Source: Sinohyriopsis cumingii (lineage: Eukaryota; Mollusca; Bivalvia; Unionida; Unionidae). From it: DNA of 64,000 nt. Position 1 is the stretch's first letter. Each line of letters opens with the position of its first letter. The stretch covers positions 27,273,721 through 27,337,720 of the forward strand of contig CM068841.1 of assembly GCA_028554795.2 (NCBI GenBank). Direction: 5' to 3'. Both the position numbers and the translations under genes were made by a program. Below are positions 11,090-23,407 of this stretch, piece by piece. The notes under the pieces are model-generated. The model did no database searches, was not told where the DNA came from, and worked only from the letters and a program-made list of their open reading frames with translations.

Positions 11090-11650
11090 CTTTGATCTTG
11101 CGACTCACTGTTTTATGTATCGAGTACAGCGTGCGTTCTTTGGGGCATGTATCCCATTCGGTTTGCCATTTAGAGGCGATTTTTTTAATATCATACTGTA
11201 TAATTCTGGGATACTGTACTCGATTAAAGCCGGTTCTGGTTCGTTGAGTTGGTTCTTTGCTACTAGGTCATCCCTGTCATTGCCTGGGATTTTGATATGG
11301 GACGAGACCCACATGAATTCTACAATTTGGTCTTGTTTTTCATATTGTTAAGTAACAAGTTTGTTTCTTTTAGAAAGTTTTCACGCCCCTTTGAGTTGTT
11401 AGTTTCCAAGGTTTTCAGTGCACTAAGTGAATCGCTGATGATTAATGTTTTCCGTAATTTCTGTTGGTATGCTGTCTTCAATGCTTCAAATATGGCCCAA
11501 AATTCTGCTGTATATATTGATCAATTATCCGGGAGTCTGCTTCCTATTTCCTTATTCAATCCCGGGATAGTGAGTACTGAAGCAGTTCTGTCTGGGTTGT
11601 TTGTTTTAGATCCATCTATGTATATTTTGACGAATTCCTTATAAGAATTG
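11090..11650 (-). pseudogene. LINE RNase H domain
   Basis: Minus-strand translation shows KIYIDGSK, then YTAEFWAIFEALK, LIISDSLSAL and WVSSHIKIPGND. These correspond to the D, E and D catalytic positions and the late H-containing motif of RNase H. Stops interrupt the domain. Confidence 0.7.
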
Positions 11651-12099
11651 TCTAGTATAGTCAGGATCTTTGATCTTATTTCTAATGGTTGTTCTTCTTT
11701 GGATTCGAAAGTTGTTGCTAAGGTGTTGATATTGGGTTTTTTGCTTGTCCATGGTGTGGGGTTTGGGTATCGTGCTGGTTCTGCATGCAGACAGTCGATT
11801 TTTAGTTCTTTACGAGTGGTCTTTTTTCCGAATGGTGGGAAAGGGATGAGTCTCTTGCTAAATGGGATGTTGCATATATTAATTATGTCCCTTGTGGGAT
11901 GGTTGGGGTTGTGTATGGAGATTCTTGATGAATATCTTAGTGTAAGGAATGTTTCGCCTGTAAAGATCTGTAGTTCGTCTCTGGAGGTATTTTTGAGTGT
12001 GCGTGTACATTATACGCAGTGCTTTAGCTTGGATTATGTCAAAGCGCTTGAGGAGTGATGATCTGGCAGAGGCGTAGATCTGGCATCCTTAATCCAGCT

Positions 12100-13260
12100 T
12101 GGATCTAATTAGCCCTGGAGAGTGTTTCGAGTGTGTCTTGGTCTGCACCTTATTGTAAACCTTTCATGTTTTTCAGGAGATTTAGGTCTCCATTACATTT
12201 GCGTATTAGTTCAGTGATGTGATGTTTCCATGAGAGGTGCTGGTCGTAGTACCTAACTACAAATTGTGCAACTGTTTCAAATTTGATGAGTTCGTCTTGA
12301 ATGTATAGGGTAATGGGTTCTATAATGTACCATTTACGGGGGAAAAATAGTATTCCAGTTGTTTTTCCTTTTGATAGTTTGAACCCCCATTAGTCAGCCC
12401 ATTTACCAGTATTAGCTAAATGGGCTTGCAGTTCAGGAAAATAACTGTTGGCTGCGTGGGTTGCCCGCTTTCAATATGCCACTGTCGTCAGCAAACTGCC
12501 ACAAATCGATTTGACTGAGGTCAACAGAGCGTTCTAGGTCGTTTATCATGATATTAAATAGGGTCGGGCTTAAAACATTTCCTTCGGATGTGCTATTCTC
12601 CAACACATATTCATCTGATTATTCAGCACATGTTCTAGTTATAATATGTCTGTCTTTTAAGAAATATTTGATCCATTTATGCATGTGGCCGTTGAATCCA
12701 TAGTGGTTCAATTTGGCAATGAGACCATCAGTCCAAACTAGATCAAAGGCTTTCTCAACGTCTACAAAGATAGCTATGAGATGTCTATCGCATTTTCGTT
12801 TAGCATTGAAAACTATTTTAATGCGTGACTCAAGCCTTATTAGTTGGTCAACTGTGGATCTTTTATTTCTGAACCCACTTTGGTTTTGTGAGAGAAGATT
12901 GTTGCTTTCAAAGTGATGTTTAGTCTGTTGTTTATCATTGTATCCAACACATTACATATACTATCGGTGAGGGAGATTGGTCTGTAAGAGGATAGTTCTA
13001 TGGGGTCTTTACCAGCTTTTGGGAACTGGATAACTACAGCCTGTTTCCATTTTTTGAGAATTTGTCCTTTCTGACATGACTGATTAATCATATCTAATAT
13101 GATTTCTTCAATATTGGATGGGATGTTCGTATATATTTCATATTCTAGATTGTCTTCTCCTGGAGAGGTGGATTTCTGGTTTCTGAGGGCTGATCTCCAT
13201 TCGTCTAAGGTGAAAAGGTCGTTTAGAGGAGAATTCCTATAGTCTAGGTCAGTAAAGAGA
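12100..13260 (-). pseudogene. LINE reverse transcriptase domain
   Basis: Recognisable motifs, in order on the minus strand, are PKAGKDPIELSSYRPISLT near 13000, IFVDVEKAFDLVW near 12765 (motif A), EGNVLSPTLFNIMINDLE near 12565 (motif B) and QFADDSG near 12490 (motif C, FADD). The gene is interrupted by stops and frame changes and would not make a full enzyme. Confidence 0.8.
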
Positions 13261-13699
13261 TGGGGGTATTTACACTCTACTGTTGCTCTGTGTGCTTGGA
13301 CTTATGCTGAATGGTTATCGTTGTTGCTCATTCCGGCGAAATATTTTGCTATATGTTCGGCTTTTTCTTTGTTAGTTGTTGCACCCTTGATATTTGTGAT
13401 ACTGTTACTACTGTTGCCTCGCATTGTTTTTATTTTGTTCCAAACTATTTTTGAATTGCATTGCTTGATTTCAAAAGTAGATCAATATTTGTGCCAAGAT
13501 GTTTCCTTTGCTCCTTTGATAATAGTTTAAGCTTGTTTTTCTTTTGTTTTGTAGTCAATGTAGTTAACTGATTGTCCTGTATGGCTTAATTTATTGAGGG
13601 CTTTGTTTTTCTCCTTGATTACATTTTGCAATCGTCATTCCACCATGGGATGAGTTGGTTTTTTATTTGGAATGATCTCAGTTCCAGTAATGTGGATGA

Positions 13700-14603
13700 T
13701 TTGAGTGGCGGCTGCATTTAACGCTTCAAGGAGTTTTTGGTTGTATTGTCGATGTCGTCTTTCCGAAGATTCGCTATTGTTAATACCGGTAAGTAAGGAA
13801 TTGAATGTATGCCAGATGGCTTTGTCGAGTCTCCAATGGGTTCTTTTGAGGAGGTTTTTGAGGAGGTGGCAACTGGGTTTGTAAGGTTTATCGTAATAAG
13901 TATGTGGAAATGGTCGCTACACAAGGTGGATTCTTCATCTACTTCTCAAGTAGTCATAGATGCTAATCTGGGTGTGCAAATTGTTAGATCAATTGCTGAT
14001 ACTGATCCGTCCTCTGGTGAGTTTCTGGTTTTAGAACCGTCATTTAATATGACCAGGTTGTTGTTAAGGACCCATTCTTCAATCAATAAGCCTCTCTTGT
14101 TTTGATGATTTCCACCTCATCTTTTGCTATGTGCGTTGAAGTCACCATATATCATATATTCACTCGTTGTGCTGATTAATTTGGCATAGTTAAGAGAGGA
14201 GGCGGCATGTGGCTTACCAGGTTCATGTATATTGAAGATTTCAAATGAAAACTGACCACTGTGAATGAGTATTGATTGATATTCAAGAGCTGTGGGATTC
14301 TCAGTGTCTATTAGAGTTATGGAGTGTTGTCCGAATGTTGTATTTATGAGTGAGTCGCTGACATAGATGGCTAAACCACCCCCATTTTCCCCATTATCTC
14401 TCATGGTGAATATACTGGTGGAAAAAACCTGGGATATTTGGTATATGTTTTGAATTTTGGTAAATTAGAGTTTCTTGGGTAACTACTAAATTTGGTTTGA
14501 GTTTGGATTGTTGGAGTTTGATCATTTGTTCTGGTTTCTTAATGTTTAATCCCCGGCTATTCCATTGCCAAATTATTAGGTTGTTTTTCGTGATTTTATC
14601 CAT
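13700..14603 (-). pseudogene. LINE AP endonuclease domain
   Basis: It starts NLIIWQWNSRGL near 14585, continues with VTQETLI, GGLAIYVSDSL and IYGDFNAHSK (about 14120), and ends with NDGSKT and SAIDLTI near 13980. This is the usual order for the exonuclease-endonuclease-phosphatase fold of non-LTR elements. It is split over at least three frames. Confidence 0.75.
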
Positions 14604-15099
14604 TTACATGAATGTAGTTACTTTATTATTTTAATAGATTCTAGTGGTTAAATTAAAGTCTGGTTTTAAGGTGTTTCTCTAATAGGTCTGACAGTAATTT
14701 AAAGAATGGGATCTGGTGGTTCTGAGAGATAGTTGTAATTCGATCCAGGAGGTATTTGAGGTAGAGTATAATGGTTGTATGTGAGAAGACCTCGGAGGGG
14801 GTGCACTTGTATCATCTGCATTGCTCCTGCCCTTGTTACTTGCATTGCTCGTTATTGATTTGTCTGCATTCTTTTTTTTTTTGTTTGATTACGAACCTCC
14901 CGAATGAAGGTCGATATGTCAGGGTTGGTTGGTTTGATGGTGTTGACATTTGCATTGCTTTCTTTTTTAATGGGTATTTTACCTGTTTCTTATAATCGTT
15001 TGAGGGAAAGGGGGAATGTCAGTTTGTCAGCTGGTTTGTTTGATTGGGTTGGGCACGGGTAGGGGCGTGCTTAGGATTAGGGATGATAGAGCGTTGTGG

Positions 15100-15600
15100 C
15101 GCTGGCTCCATTTACTGCAATGTATTTTTCAAGTGGTTTTTGCTTTTCTGTATAGCAATTTCTGTTCAGTTATAAGATTAAACATTTCTTCTTCTCTCCT
15201 GATGTATGGACAGTCTTTGGAAATGGGGTGATGGGTTCCGTAGAAATTTGCACACTTCTGTCCCGTGAATGTGCATTTGCTGCTGTGGCTGCCTTCGTAG
15301 GTACCAAGTTTTTTTTTGTTCTTACACTTGCTGGCGTGATGTCTCCATGCCTTGCAATGACTGCAGAAGCGAGGCTTGATATGTACTCAAGGAGTGGGTA
15401 AGAATAGCAATCGAAGTAGACAAGCAATGGTGGGGATGTGTTGAATTCCAGTACATGACTGTCGTCCTTATTGAAGACATGATCTTGATGGTCTTGAGGT
15501 TTTCGATGAGGAAGTACATCTTTAGCACACACAACATGATTCCAAGAAGCAGTGTACGAACTGTAGCTCAAAAGATAAGAAAGTTCCCAGGTATCCATTT
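15100..15600 (-). pseudogene. LINE ORF1 (gag-like) C-terminal part
   Basis: It shows FCSHCKAWRHHASKCK near 15350 (CCHC knuckle) and CANFYGTHHPISKDCPYIRREE near 15230, the pattern seen in Jockey/I gag proteins. The N-terminal half is absent, matching a 5' truncation near 15.6 kb. Confidence 0.6.
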
Positions 15601-15689
15601 TTGTGTTGTTTTTCTTTCTTGTTTTGTTTCTTTACAGGTAATAATAAGTTATCAATTCAATCCGAACATTTTGCTTGAAAATGATTGAC

Positions 15690-16123
15690 AAGTAACCGAT
15701 TCTTCGTCTTGTCTCCGCACTCTGAGCCAAGAGAGTTTTGATGTGATGGATCTCTAAAGTCATCAATGGAGGGGAAAAGTGATCACGCAAGTCTTTATAC
15801 CACTGATGCAAAACGGCTTCTTCCGAGATGAGACTCCAAGCTTTGTCCGATACTCGTCCATTTTTTTCTTCTTCACATTTATCGTGTTGAATTTGACTGG
15901 GATGATCGTTTTGACATCCATACCAATCTTTCTTGATCAATTCCGTAATTGTTTTTGCCAAGTGTTGGGCGAAACAGGAGACTAAATGTTCTTCTTGTTC
16001 TGGCCATCTGGACTTCATCACCACATCCTCTGCCTCTGGGTCTTGGGGTTCTACTTCCACGGTATCTTTCCAATTGATTTCCGTAGATTCTCCACTATTC
16101 TATGAGGCATTACACTCTTCCAT
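15690..16123 (-). pseudogene. Unknown gene downstream of MCP in copy B
   Basis: It begins MEECNAS just after the MCP stop and then has an acidic stretch (VEVEPQDPEAEDVV) and a helical W/H/C-containing region (LIKKDWYGCQND). No family recognised. In copy A only the first few codons remain (MEDCYPSLPS at about 51009) before the AT-rich repeat, so copy A appears to have lost it. Broken in about one or two places. Confidence 0.45.
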
Positions 16124-16128
16124 AGCTT

Positions 16129-17435
16129 CTAATAGTCTAGAATTACTTCTCTCAAACTGTTGATTTCTATCGTATCATTAAACTCAGCATATATGATGAC
16201 GTTCACCGTTACATCAGGACCTCGGTTTGCAAACTGAATTTCCACACGAATTTGGCCGGATTTTATAGAATGCAAACGCCCCTCGTTGCTGCCTTGGTCT
16301 GGAGTGAAATCAAAAGCCCACAAAGTGTAGCCGCCTGGATAATCCTCATACGTAATACCGTGACTAGTGTTGGTTTCTAACTGTCCGGTGGCTTCGTACA
16401 GGGACAAGTACGATCTCAAATAATTCTTCTTATTGAGAGAAAAGTCAGGTTCGAAAAATCTGGTAGACAAGGTTTTGCCATCGCGACTGACTTCGATCTT
16501 GTACAAGCCAAAGTTGGGAAAGTTGAAAGGATTCTTTACGTGGGTTCCGTTGAAGGCTTCATTCTCGACGATACCAAAGATTAAGCGTTTGGGTAAATGT
16601 TCTTGGAACAGATGATCTTCGATCATGGATTTCTGTCCCTTGGGAATGGTAAAAGTTTTCACTTCCACGCGTCATATCGGATACTTGGCGTTCGTTCTGC
16701 TCAAAGTGTGACTGATGTCGTTTCCCACTTTAGGTAACACTTCCACACGTCGCACGTAAAGTCTGGCTTTTTGGATGACGGTTTTGTACTCGGCAGCATT
16801 AGCCATCAAATGGAAAGCGACACTGTACGATTCAACCTCAGGCGGACATCCACCCCGTTCAGCAAATACTTTTCTTGCAACCACATGTCCAAATGCAAGC
16901 GATCCATCAGTTATAAACGCCGGCTTCCAGCAATTTTTTTCGTCGTTCTATAAATCACGATTAATTTTGATTATCTCCATCAATCGCAGTCCTGTCGAAC
17001 TTTGGGCCTATTGTGTCAGGTTTCCATACCACACAAGCATCCAGATGAATATACTCGGTCTCTTTTCCGTATGTCAAGAGATGTTCCAGGTAGGCCCAGT
17101 AAGCGTAAGTATCCATGATACTGCTGACCAAATTGTTATTCAAGTACAAATCCACTCCACTGAACAAGGAATGCATGAAATTGTTGACGGGAATTACTCT
17201 GGACGCATCAGTTAGATTGCGACTGTCCGCTTCGGTTACTTTGACCTTCAAGTACAAGTAACTGCTATTCAGATCGATGTAATCTTCGGGTTACCCTTTG
17301 ATTTCAAACTTGATGGGAGCAGAATCCGTCAAAGAGATGAGATGAAATTCTACCCATTAGGAGTCTTGCATCGTCATCATAGTGGGTGGCATGGCAAACA
17401 GATCCAGTTCCGACGCAAGACTCTTTGTGCACCAT
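16129..17435 (-). pseudogene. Polinton major capsid protein, copy B (broken)
   Basis: Collinear with the intact 437-aa copy at 51015-52328 and ending in the same REVILDY. Double jelly-roll capsid family by homology to that copy. Several breaks. Confidence 0.85.
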
Positions 17436-17471
17436 TTTCTTTATTTCTCTCTCTCTCTCTCTTAATTTTTT

Positions 17472-17911
17472 TTAATAATCGAAAACATCTAAGTCTCGGA
17501 CGGTTCTTCCTTTCTTAGTCTTTCTAGCTTAATGAATATGACGGCTTCTGAAGGGGTGTATTCGTCGTCTCTTTCTGCCTTGTCCTTGCTGTGGCATCAG
17601 GGAAACACGAATGCCTGACTCGGCAGCGATTAGGGCAATTATAGGAGTTTCTCGTCAGCCCAAAATATCTTTATCGTTTTCAGCAAGATATTTTTGCCAG
17701 CTCTCAAGAAAGCTTCTTTAGGATTTTGTTTGTCGGTGATGACATTTTGGAGAAATTCTTTGCCCTGCGTCAATGCGGCATCTTTCGAGGAATGCAATCC
17801 TTGTGTCACCATCGGTTTCAACAAAGGGGCTACCGAACGAAAGGCCAAAGTCAACAAAACTCCTAAACCATGTCCTCGCTGTCGAGCGACGCCTCTGTAT
17901 ACGGGATACAT
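17472..17911 (-). pseudogene. pX-like basic virion protein, copy B (broken)
   Basis: It starts MYPVYRGVARQRGHGLG and ends near DLDVFDY like the copy A protein at 52345-52761. A few breaks. Confidence 0.7.
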
Positions 17912-17929
17912 GATTTACGATTCGTTAGA

Positions 17930-18544
17930 GAATCTTTTTCGAAAATGGAGTTTCACCGTGACTTTCCCTTTCGTGAATGGAATATTTTGTCCCAGATCTC
18001 CTTTTATAGAAATGTTGACAGTGTCAAAATAGGACTTAATGACGGGTAAATAGTGAGGATGTTAAAATTCGCGGTAAACGTGATAGGTGTTTCCACCTTC
18101 CTCGTCAGCGATTGTGGGAGAATTAACTTTGAAAGGAATGACACACAGTAACGGTACGGAGGTGTCTCCCACCACGTATACTCCACCACATTGGAGTACA
18201 CAAAGATCAAATTGAGTCCTTATTCAGTTCTACCGGGGAACGAAAATATTGTACAAAATCCTGGTTGTTGGCAATGGTTGGTATGTTGATCTTTTTGGTA
18301 GTCTTATCCGTGACCATATCAAGGTCTCCACCCAAAATGTCATACAATTCAGAACAAAATATAATACCTATTACTTTTTCCTCACTTTCAAATTTCATCA
18401 GTTGGCGACGAACAACTTTATAGTACTCGACAGTGACATATTTTTTCACTTTGGGCAGGACTTTGTCAAATGCTGCATTGAATCCGTCAGCAATCGCGTC
18501 AACCAGATCTTGACCGCTAAAATAATAGCCCGGGTTAATTTTAA

Positions 18545-18631
<87 letters not shown>

Positions 18632-18883
18632 GCATTGTTGGGTACTGCTCGATTTGTAGTAAAAACAATTATGTTGTTTAGTGGTAATCATGGCTTGTTG
18701 CTTTACTTCGTCCAGAACTTGGACCTCAAAAGTGCTTTTAGTTTCAAGGACATTTAGGACATGTGTAAGGTGAATGGATGGCCTGAGGTAATTTGGCCGT
18801 GTAACAACACAACGTATTGTTGGGAAACACCTCCATGGAACTGTCACTTGGTAATGTTAAGAAAATTGGTTATTGTTGTTCAT
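17930..18883 (-). pseudogene. Penton-type minor capsid protein, copy B (broken, interrupted by a TA array)
   Basis: Collinear with the copy A gene at 52765-53688. The coding region is interrupted by the (TA)n array at 18548-18628. Several breaks in all. Confidence 0.75.
18548..18628. repeat. (TA)n array inside the copy B minor capsid gene
   Basis: About 40 TA units lie within the gene. Flanking sequence still aligns with copy A on both sides. Confidence 0.95.
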
Positions 18884-18893
18884 AATTCCAGAG

Positions 18894-19055
18894 TAATGTT
18901 GCTGTCGGACGGGTAACTGGAAGTAAGAGAAGTGTCTGCTAAAACTCGTTGTTGTTCATAATTCAAGAGTTCTATTGCTGTCCTAGGGACCACTCGAAGT
19001 CAGAGGCAAAGGAGTGGTCAGGTTGGTAGCGGTAACTGAGGCTGTGTTGAAGGGT
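18894..19055 (-). pseudogene. Remnant of the two-TM membrane protein gene, copy B
   Basis: Only the edges of the gene seen at 53685-54098 in copy A remain, with a short local duplication of the minor-capsid start region. Severely reduced. Confidence 0.5.
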
Positions 19056-19062
19056 ATGATGA

Positions 19063-20158
19063 TCACTTCTTTTTATAGTCGATGAATTGCGAATCGTTGA
19101 TCGTAGAATCAAACCTGGGATCATATCCTTTCCAACGTGCTTTGACTTCTTTGACACGTCGTTTTCCCAATTTACGGGTTCATCTTTCGAGAATGCTTTC
19201 GATGACGTACACTTCGTCTTCTTTTTTGGTTACGCCTTGTAATTCGGGCGAGTAAAACGTTCCTTTTAACACTTCTACGATCATGTCTTCCATTTTATAG
19301 ACGGCAGGATGACTGCCACGCACTCGTCTACTGACATGAAACAATTCGATGGTCCAGTTGGGTATGTAACCTTTGTCGAAAGAGCGTTAGGTTTTGTCAA
19401 TGCGCACCCAATCCACTGCTACCAATACTCCACTTTGCTAGGGGACGTAGGAAAAACAGGCGTTCAGAAATGGTCACTTCGTCGTCGAGAGTCATTTCCG
19501 ATGGGGGCAGTCCGATGTTTCGATGGTAAGATTGGTTGTACGCTTGAACCAAGTGCGGTAAGACGTAGATGTACTTGAGAGTGTGATGATGCGTAAAATG
19601 TTTACACATGCGTTCTTTCAAGGTGTGTTGTAAACGTTCCACGATGCTCGTTTTGTTTTCGGTGTTCTCGGTGATGAAAAAATGAATATCACGTTTCTTT
19701 AATTCTTTTTGGAAAACTTAGTTCAGAAATCCGATCCCTTTGTCGGTTTGCAATCGAAGAGGGTGACGACCGTTTTATTTCAACACCAGTTTGAGGGCTC
19801 GCAATAATTCACTGTTCGATGTGGAAGTTAATGGCACGATCCATGGAAATTTAGAAAAGACGTCGATGACACAAAACAAAAATTTGTTACCATGATTGTA
19901 GGTAGCCAAATGAGAGACATCGGCTAAATCGGCTTGCCATTGATGATCAATGCCCTCCACTCTGGTGCGACATCTGGAAAATTTTCGTCAGAGGGGTTTA
20001 TGTAAAGTGTACATGGTTTGTTCTTGCAACCATCGTTGCACTTGAGGTAAATGGAGACTTTTCAGACCGGTTTTGTCAGCACGATAAAATTTCAGAACTC
20101 CTCCGTAACTTGCAGGATGGGATGGATTGTAGTAAATGCTGGCTAACACCTTCTCCAT
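19063..20158 (-). pseudogene. Polinton integrase, copy B (broken)
   Basis: Fragments such as GIDHQWQADLADVSHL and YFLP-type surroundings match the copy A integrase at 54104-55213. The end overlaps the same TATA-like sequence as in copy A. Several breaks. Confidence 0.8.
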
Positions 20159-20169
20159 TTTTTAATAAG

Positions 20170-20852
20170 TTACTCACTCTTCGCTGATTCAACTTTGGAC
20201 GGGGTGAGATGGTGGTTTGAAAACTGTTTTACGTGTCCGATGTGCCATGGGAGTAGAAGTCGAAGGTAGTGGGGGAGATGGAGGTGGCAATGAAATGGTT
20301 TTGGTCCTCTTTTATTTTTTCACTTTTGGTTTCCCTTCTTTCTTTTTCACTTCTGTCGAAGGATGAGTAGACATCATCTTTTTAACCCAAGCTTTAAGTT
20401 TTTCTCGTTGTGGAGTGGGGTAAAGGGTCAATAAGGACGCTGCAATCTGACTAGAATGGGAACTGCTGACGGTGTTTGAAAGACTTCTCTACCTCTTCTT
20501 CCGCAGGCATTCGTGGTGCTGTGTCTGTCTTGACCGCTAGTGGTTCTGGTTGTGGTGGTGATGGTGATTGACTTTTCATCAAAGCCTTAAAATCTTTCAG
20601 AGTTTTCAACGCTGATTCGTCTAAAGCTTTTTGGTGAAAGAGTTGTAGTCGTTCCATTAGTTGACCGTACTTTTGCGATTTTTCTGATTCGGACAAATCG
20701 TTGGGATCCATCAACAACTGTAATTTGTGTTGTAACTGAGATATCTCGGTCAAATGAGGATTGGGAGGCAAATGCGGGTTCGTTGTTCATTCCAACGATG
20801 GTATTCCATCCATCGTCTGTAAGGCACAACAAGCCAGTTTTCGTCCTTCCAT
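20170..20852 (-). pseudogene. 215-aa-type conserved Polinton protein, copy B (broken)
   Basis: It shares PPNPHLTEISQLQHKLQLLM and SEKSQKYGQLMERLQLFHQK with the copy A gene at 55234-55881. A few breaks. Confidence 0.65.
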
Positions 20853-20858
20853 TTGAAT

Positions 20859-21317
20859 TTAATAGTCACGTCTGATATTTTTTGACTCCAGAGGCCCCTT
20901 GTATCTTAATGGACGAATGGGTACAACTTTTCCGAGGAGCCCCAACGTAGGTCCTGTTATTGCTTTGGTAAGACGTCCTAACAGAGGTAAAAATGCCATG
21001 CGTTGCACTAACATCATATTATTTTGACGAATGGGTATTTTATTTTGGACCATTTGGCGAAGAACGTGTCAATGTTTGGCTAAGCATTTGTTCTGGTGTT
21101 TAGACAAAGCTATCGTTCCTTTCAAGACGTTCAAACAATATTCGCACACGATATCAATGACATCTTTGGAGGCGGCTTGAATAATTTGTTATCGCATGGG
21201 TGAAGAGGCTTTGAACAGGACGGACAACACGTCACAATGTTTGGCTAAACGAAGAGGCAGCCCTTTCCTTTTCTTTCCTTCAGTGGTAGAATAGGAATGT
21301 CTTCTGTGGGGTGACAT
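20859..21317 (-). pseudogene. 128-aa-type conserved Polinton protein, copy B (broken)
   Basis: It matches the copy A gene at 55930-56316, including the VQNKIPIRQNNMMLVQR stretch. It has a few breaks and a changed C-terminus. Confidence 0.65.
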
Positions 21318-21639
21318 CTTTGTCGGTTCCAGGGCACACACATGCCCTTTTATCTTTTTTTGGACTATCTCTTCGTCAGAATGGTAATGATGTGTTTTCC
21401 AAACTCGTCAAAGAATCCCTCCTTTGGTTGCTTATATTTTCCATTGGACGACGGTGTCTTTCTGGGGTTCATGTCTATGCTTGGCTAAGTGTTTTTCCGA
21501 ATGACGAGACTGTCTTTTTTTATTATTCATTTTGGACCAGAGAACGACGATGGTGACGGTGTGCACTTCTTTGAGTGGACGTCTTTAGGCGTTCAGGAAC
21601 ACAAAAACACTGATCTCATTATTTTGTCACAAGTTTTTT

Positions 21640-22568
21640 TTTAAATACTGGAATGCGCCGCCACGGACTGTCTTTACGTCGTATCAACTTGATGACAGGC
21701 ATGACACGTCGTGGAGGGATTCGCAACGGACTAAATCGGGACAGTCTTGATTGGACAAATCCAGTAAACTCTGTAACATGCCCAATCTCTCTTGGACTTT
21801 AATTTTGGGGACATGTACTTTGTGAGCAGCTGCCACTTCAGCTAAAGAAGAGGAGGGTGTCATCGCTGCATGAGAAGTTTTTGGAGACGCTGGTTTCTAT
21901 TGTTTCATCAAATGAGGAAGAACGGGTGTGAAATTGGGTTTGACTGGCATCCCCAGCAACGGAGAAGTGTAAGAACCTGAGACTACTGGAGACGCGGTCA
22001 CTGTCGCTGCAGCTCGTGGTTTGTGAATGTAAGGTTGAGTCCTGCTCGAAGTGTTTCACTTGCGTGTAGAAGCTGTTTACTGGGGGCTTTTCTTTTTCTG
22101 GGGACTTTTTATTTTTTGTGAGCTTTTTCTTTTTCTGGGGGTGCGACCTGTCTTGACACAATTGCTCTTTTTGTTCTTTTGAGTAGGTTTGGCTTTTTGG
22201 GGAGTGGCTTTTTTCTTGGGGAGGATTTTGGGATCATTATGATCCCGTTTCAAGAGGGTTCTAATGATGACACCTCCTAGAGAACCGCTACCTTCATGTT
22301 TGAAAATTACTTTTTGGTTTGAGTGTCGATGCGGAGATCAGCCAGTTGCGTCAAGACTAATTTGTTTCTCTCAAAAAAGAGTTTGGTCTGATGACCAATG
22401 TGAATAATGTGTTGCAATAATTGACGTGCTGTCACTGTAAACAATCGTAAGACTTCTTTGAGACTGACTTCTATGACACGAGCACGTATTTGTGGATTTT
22501 TTTTCGTGACTGATGCCGTACAAGGCACGAATCAATTTGACGGGAAGATGAGACTGAAGGAACGTCAT
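21640..22568 (-). pseudogene. SPKK-rich core-like protein, copy B (broken)
   Basis: Starts MTFLQSHLPVKLIRALYGIS as in copy A (57320). A basic tail and proline-serine region follow. Several breaks. Confidence 0.65.
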
Positions 22569-22609
22569 GTTGATGATGTGTGAGACAGACCCAAAGTGTC
22601 CGAGGTTTT

Positions 22610-23345
22610 TATAGATGTTTTTGGTAAGTCGATGACGAGGACGTGTACACGACAGGCCCTTCGTCTTGGCACTAGTGGTGAAACTGATGGGTACAAAATC
22701 GTAAATAATTGGGGGTAGTGGGTTTTAAATCCACGAGTAAATATGCGTGTGGGGTTTGAGAGGCATCGTCGTACGCATGAGTCAGCCAAGGCGTTCCTAA
22801 CTGTTTGGCGAAGTCTTGCGATTTATCTCTAGGGCTTTTAAACAAGACCACGTAATGAGCATTGAGATTGATGGTAGGATAGGCTTTACTTTGTTGAAAC
22901 AAGTTTTGAGTAATGTAAATGACACTTACATTATGATGATGTCCTTTGCGCTTAAACCACAGTTTAAATTCTTCTTCATCTTCTCCTAACATGTCGTCGA
23001 AAATGATCAAATGGGTTTGAATGGGGTCAGATACGATCCCGTCGTCTTCGCTAGGAATGCCTTCCACAAATACGATGGAATCGTTTTGACTTTCTTGCAA
23101 GAGGAGTACGCCGATTGCCACTCATTGTAACACCACACGATCTGTTGAGGTGGACGATCGATCAAATGATGTTTATGTTCGATCAAACGTTTGACAAATT
23201 CGGTTTTGCCTGAACCGCTGGGTCCGGCAATAAACATGTTCAAGGGATGGCTATTATATAAGGCATCCCATCTGGCACGATCAAAGTATTCGTCGATGAC
23301 TTTGAAGGTGGAAGAAAAAGTAGCAGAGACAGCAGATGTAGTCAT
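22610..23345 (-). pseudogene. Packaging ATPase, copy B (broken)
   Basis: Walker A (AGPSGSGKTEF) and Walker B (LIIFDDMLGED) are both readable and match the intact copy A ATPase at 57374-58117. Few breaks. Confidence 0.85.
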
Positions 23346-23407
23346 AGTGCAGGGAATACCACTTTTAACACGGAACCAGACAAGATAAGATTTTTTTAAA
23401 ACATTTT

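Larger units (their letters stand above)
9600..15640 (-). mobile_element. Non-LTR retrotransposon (LINE), I/Jockey-type with RNase H, 5'-truncated and decayed
   Basis: Read on the minus strand the element has a gag-like ORF1 end with zinc knuckles, an AP endonuclease, a reverse transcriptase, an RNase H, a C-terminal Cys/His motif and a long 3' region with internal repeats. The presence of RNase H favours the I group. The ORFs carry many stops and frame changes. The 5' end is cut inside ORF1 near 15.6 kb, where Polinton copy B sequence begins, and the 3' end meets a copy B accessory promoter at about 9.5 kb. So it was most likely inserted into copy B. Exact ends and target duplications were not found. 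Confidence 0.75.

Noticed and set aside
18446-18847. Frames with long YIYIYI tracts (also at 1080-1358 and 44267-44759)
   Set aside because: They are read through (TA)n arrays. Only the flanking Polinton parts are meaningful.
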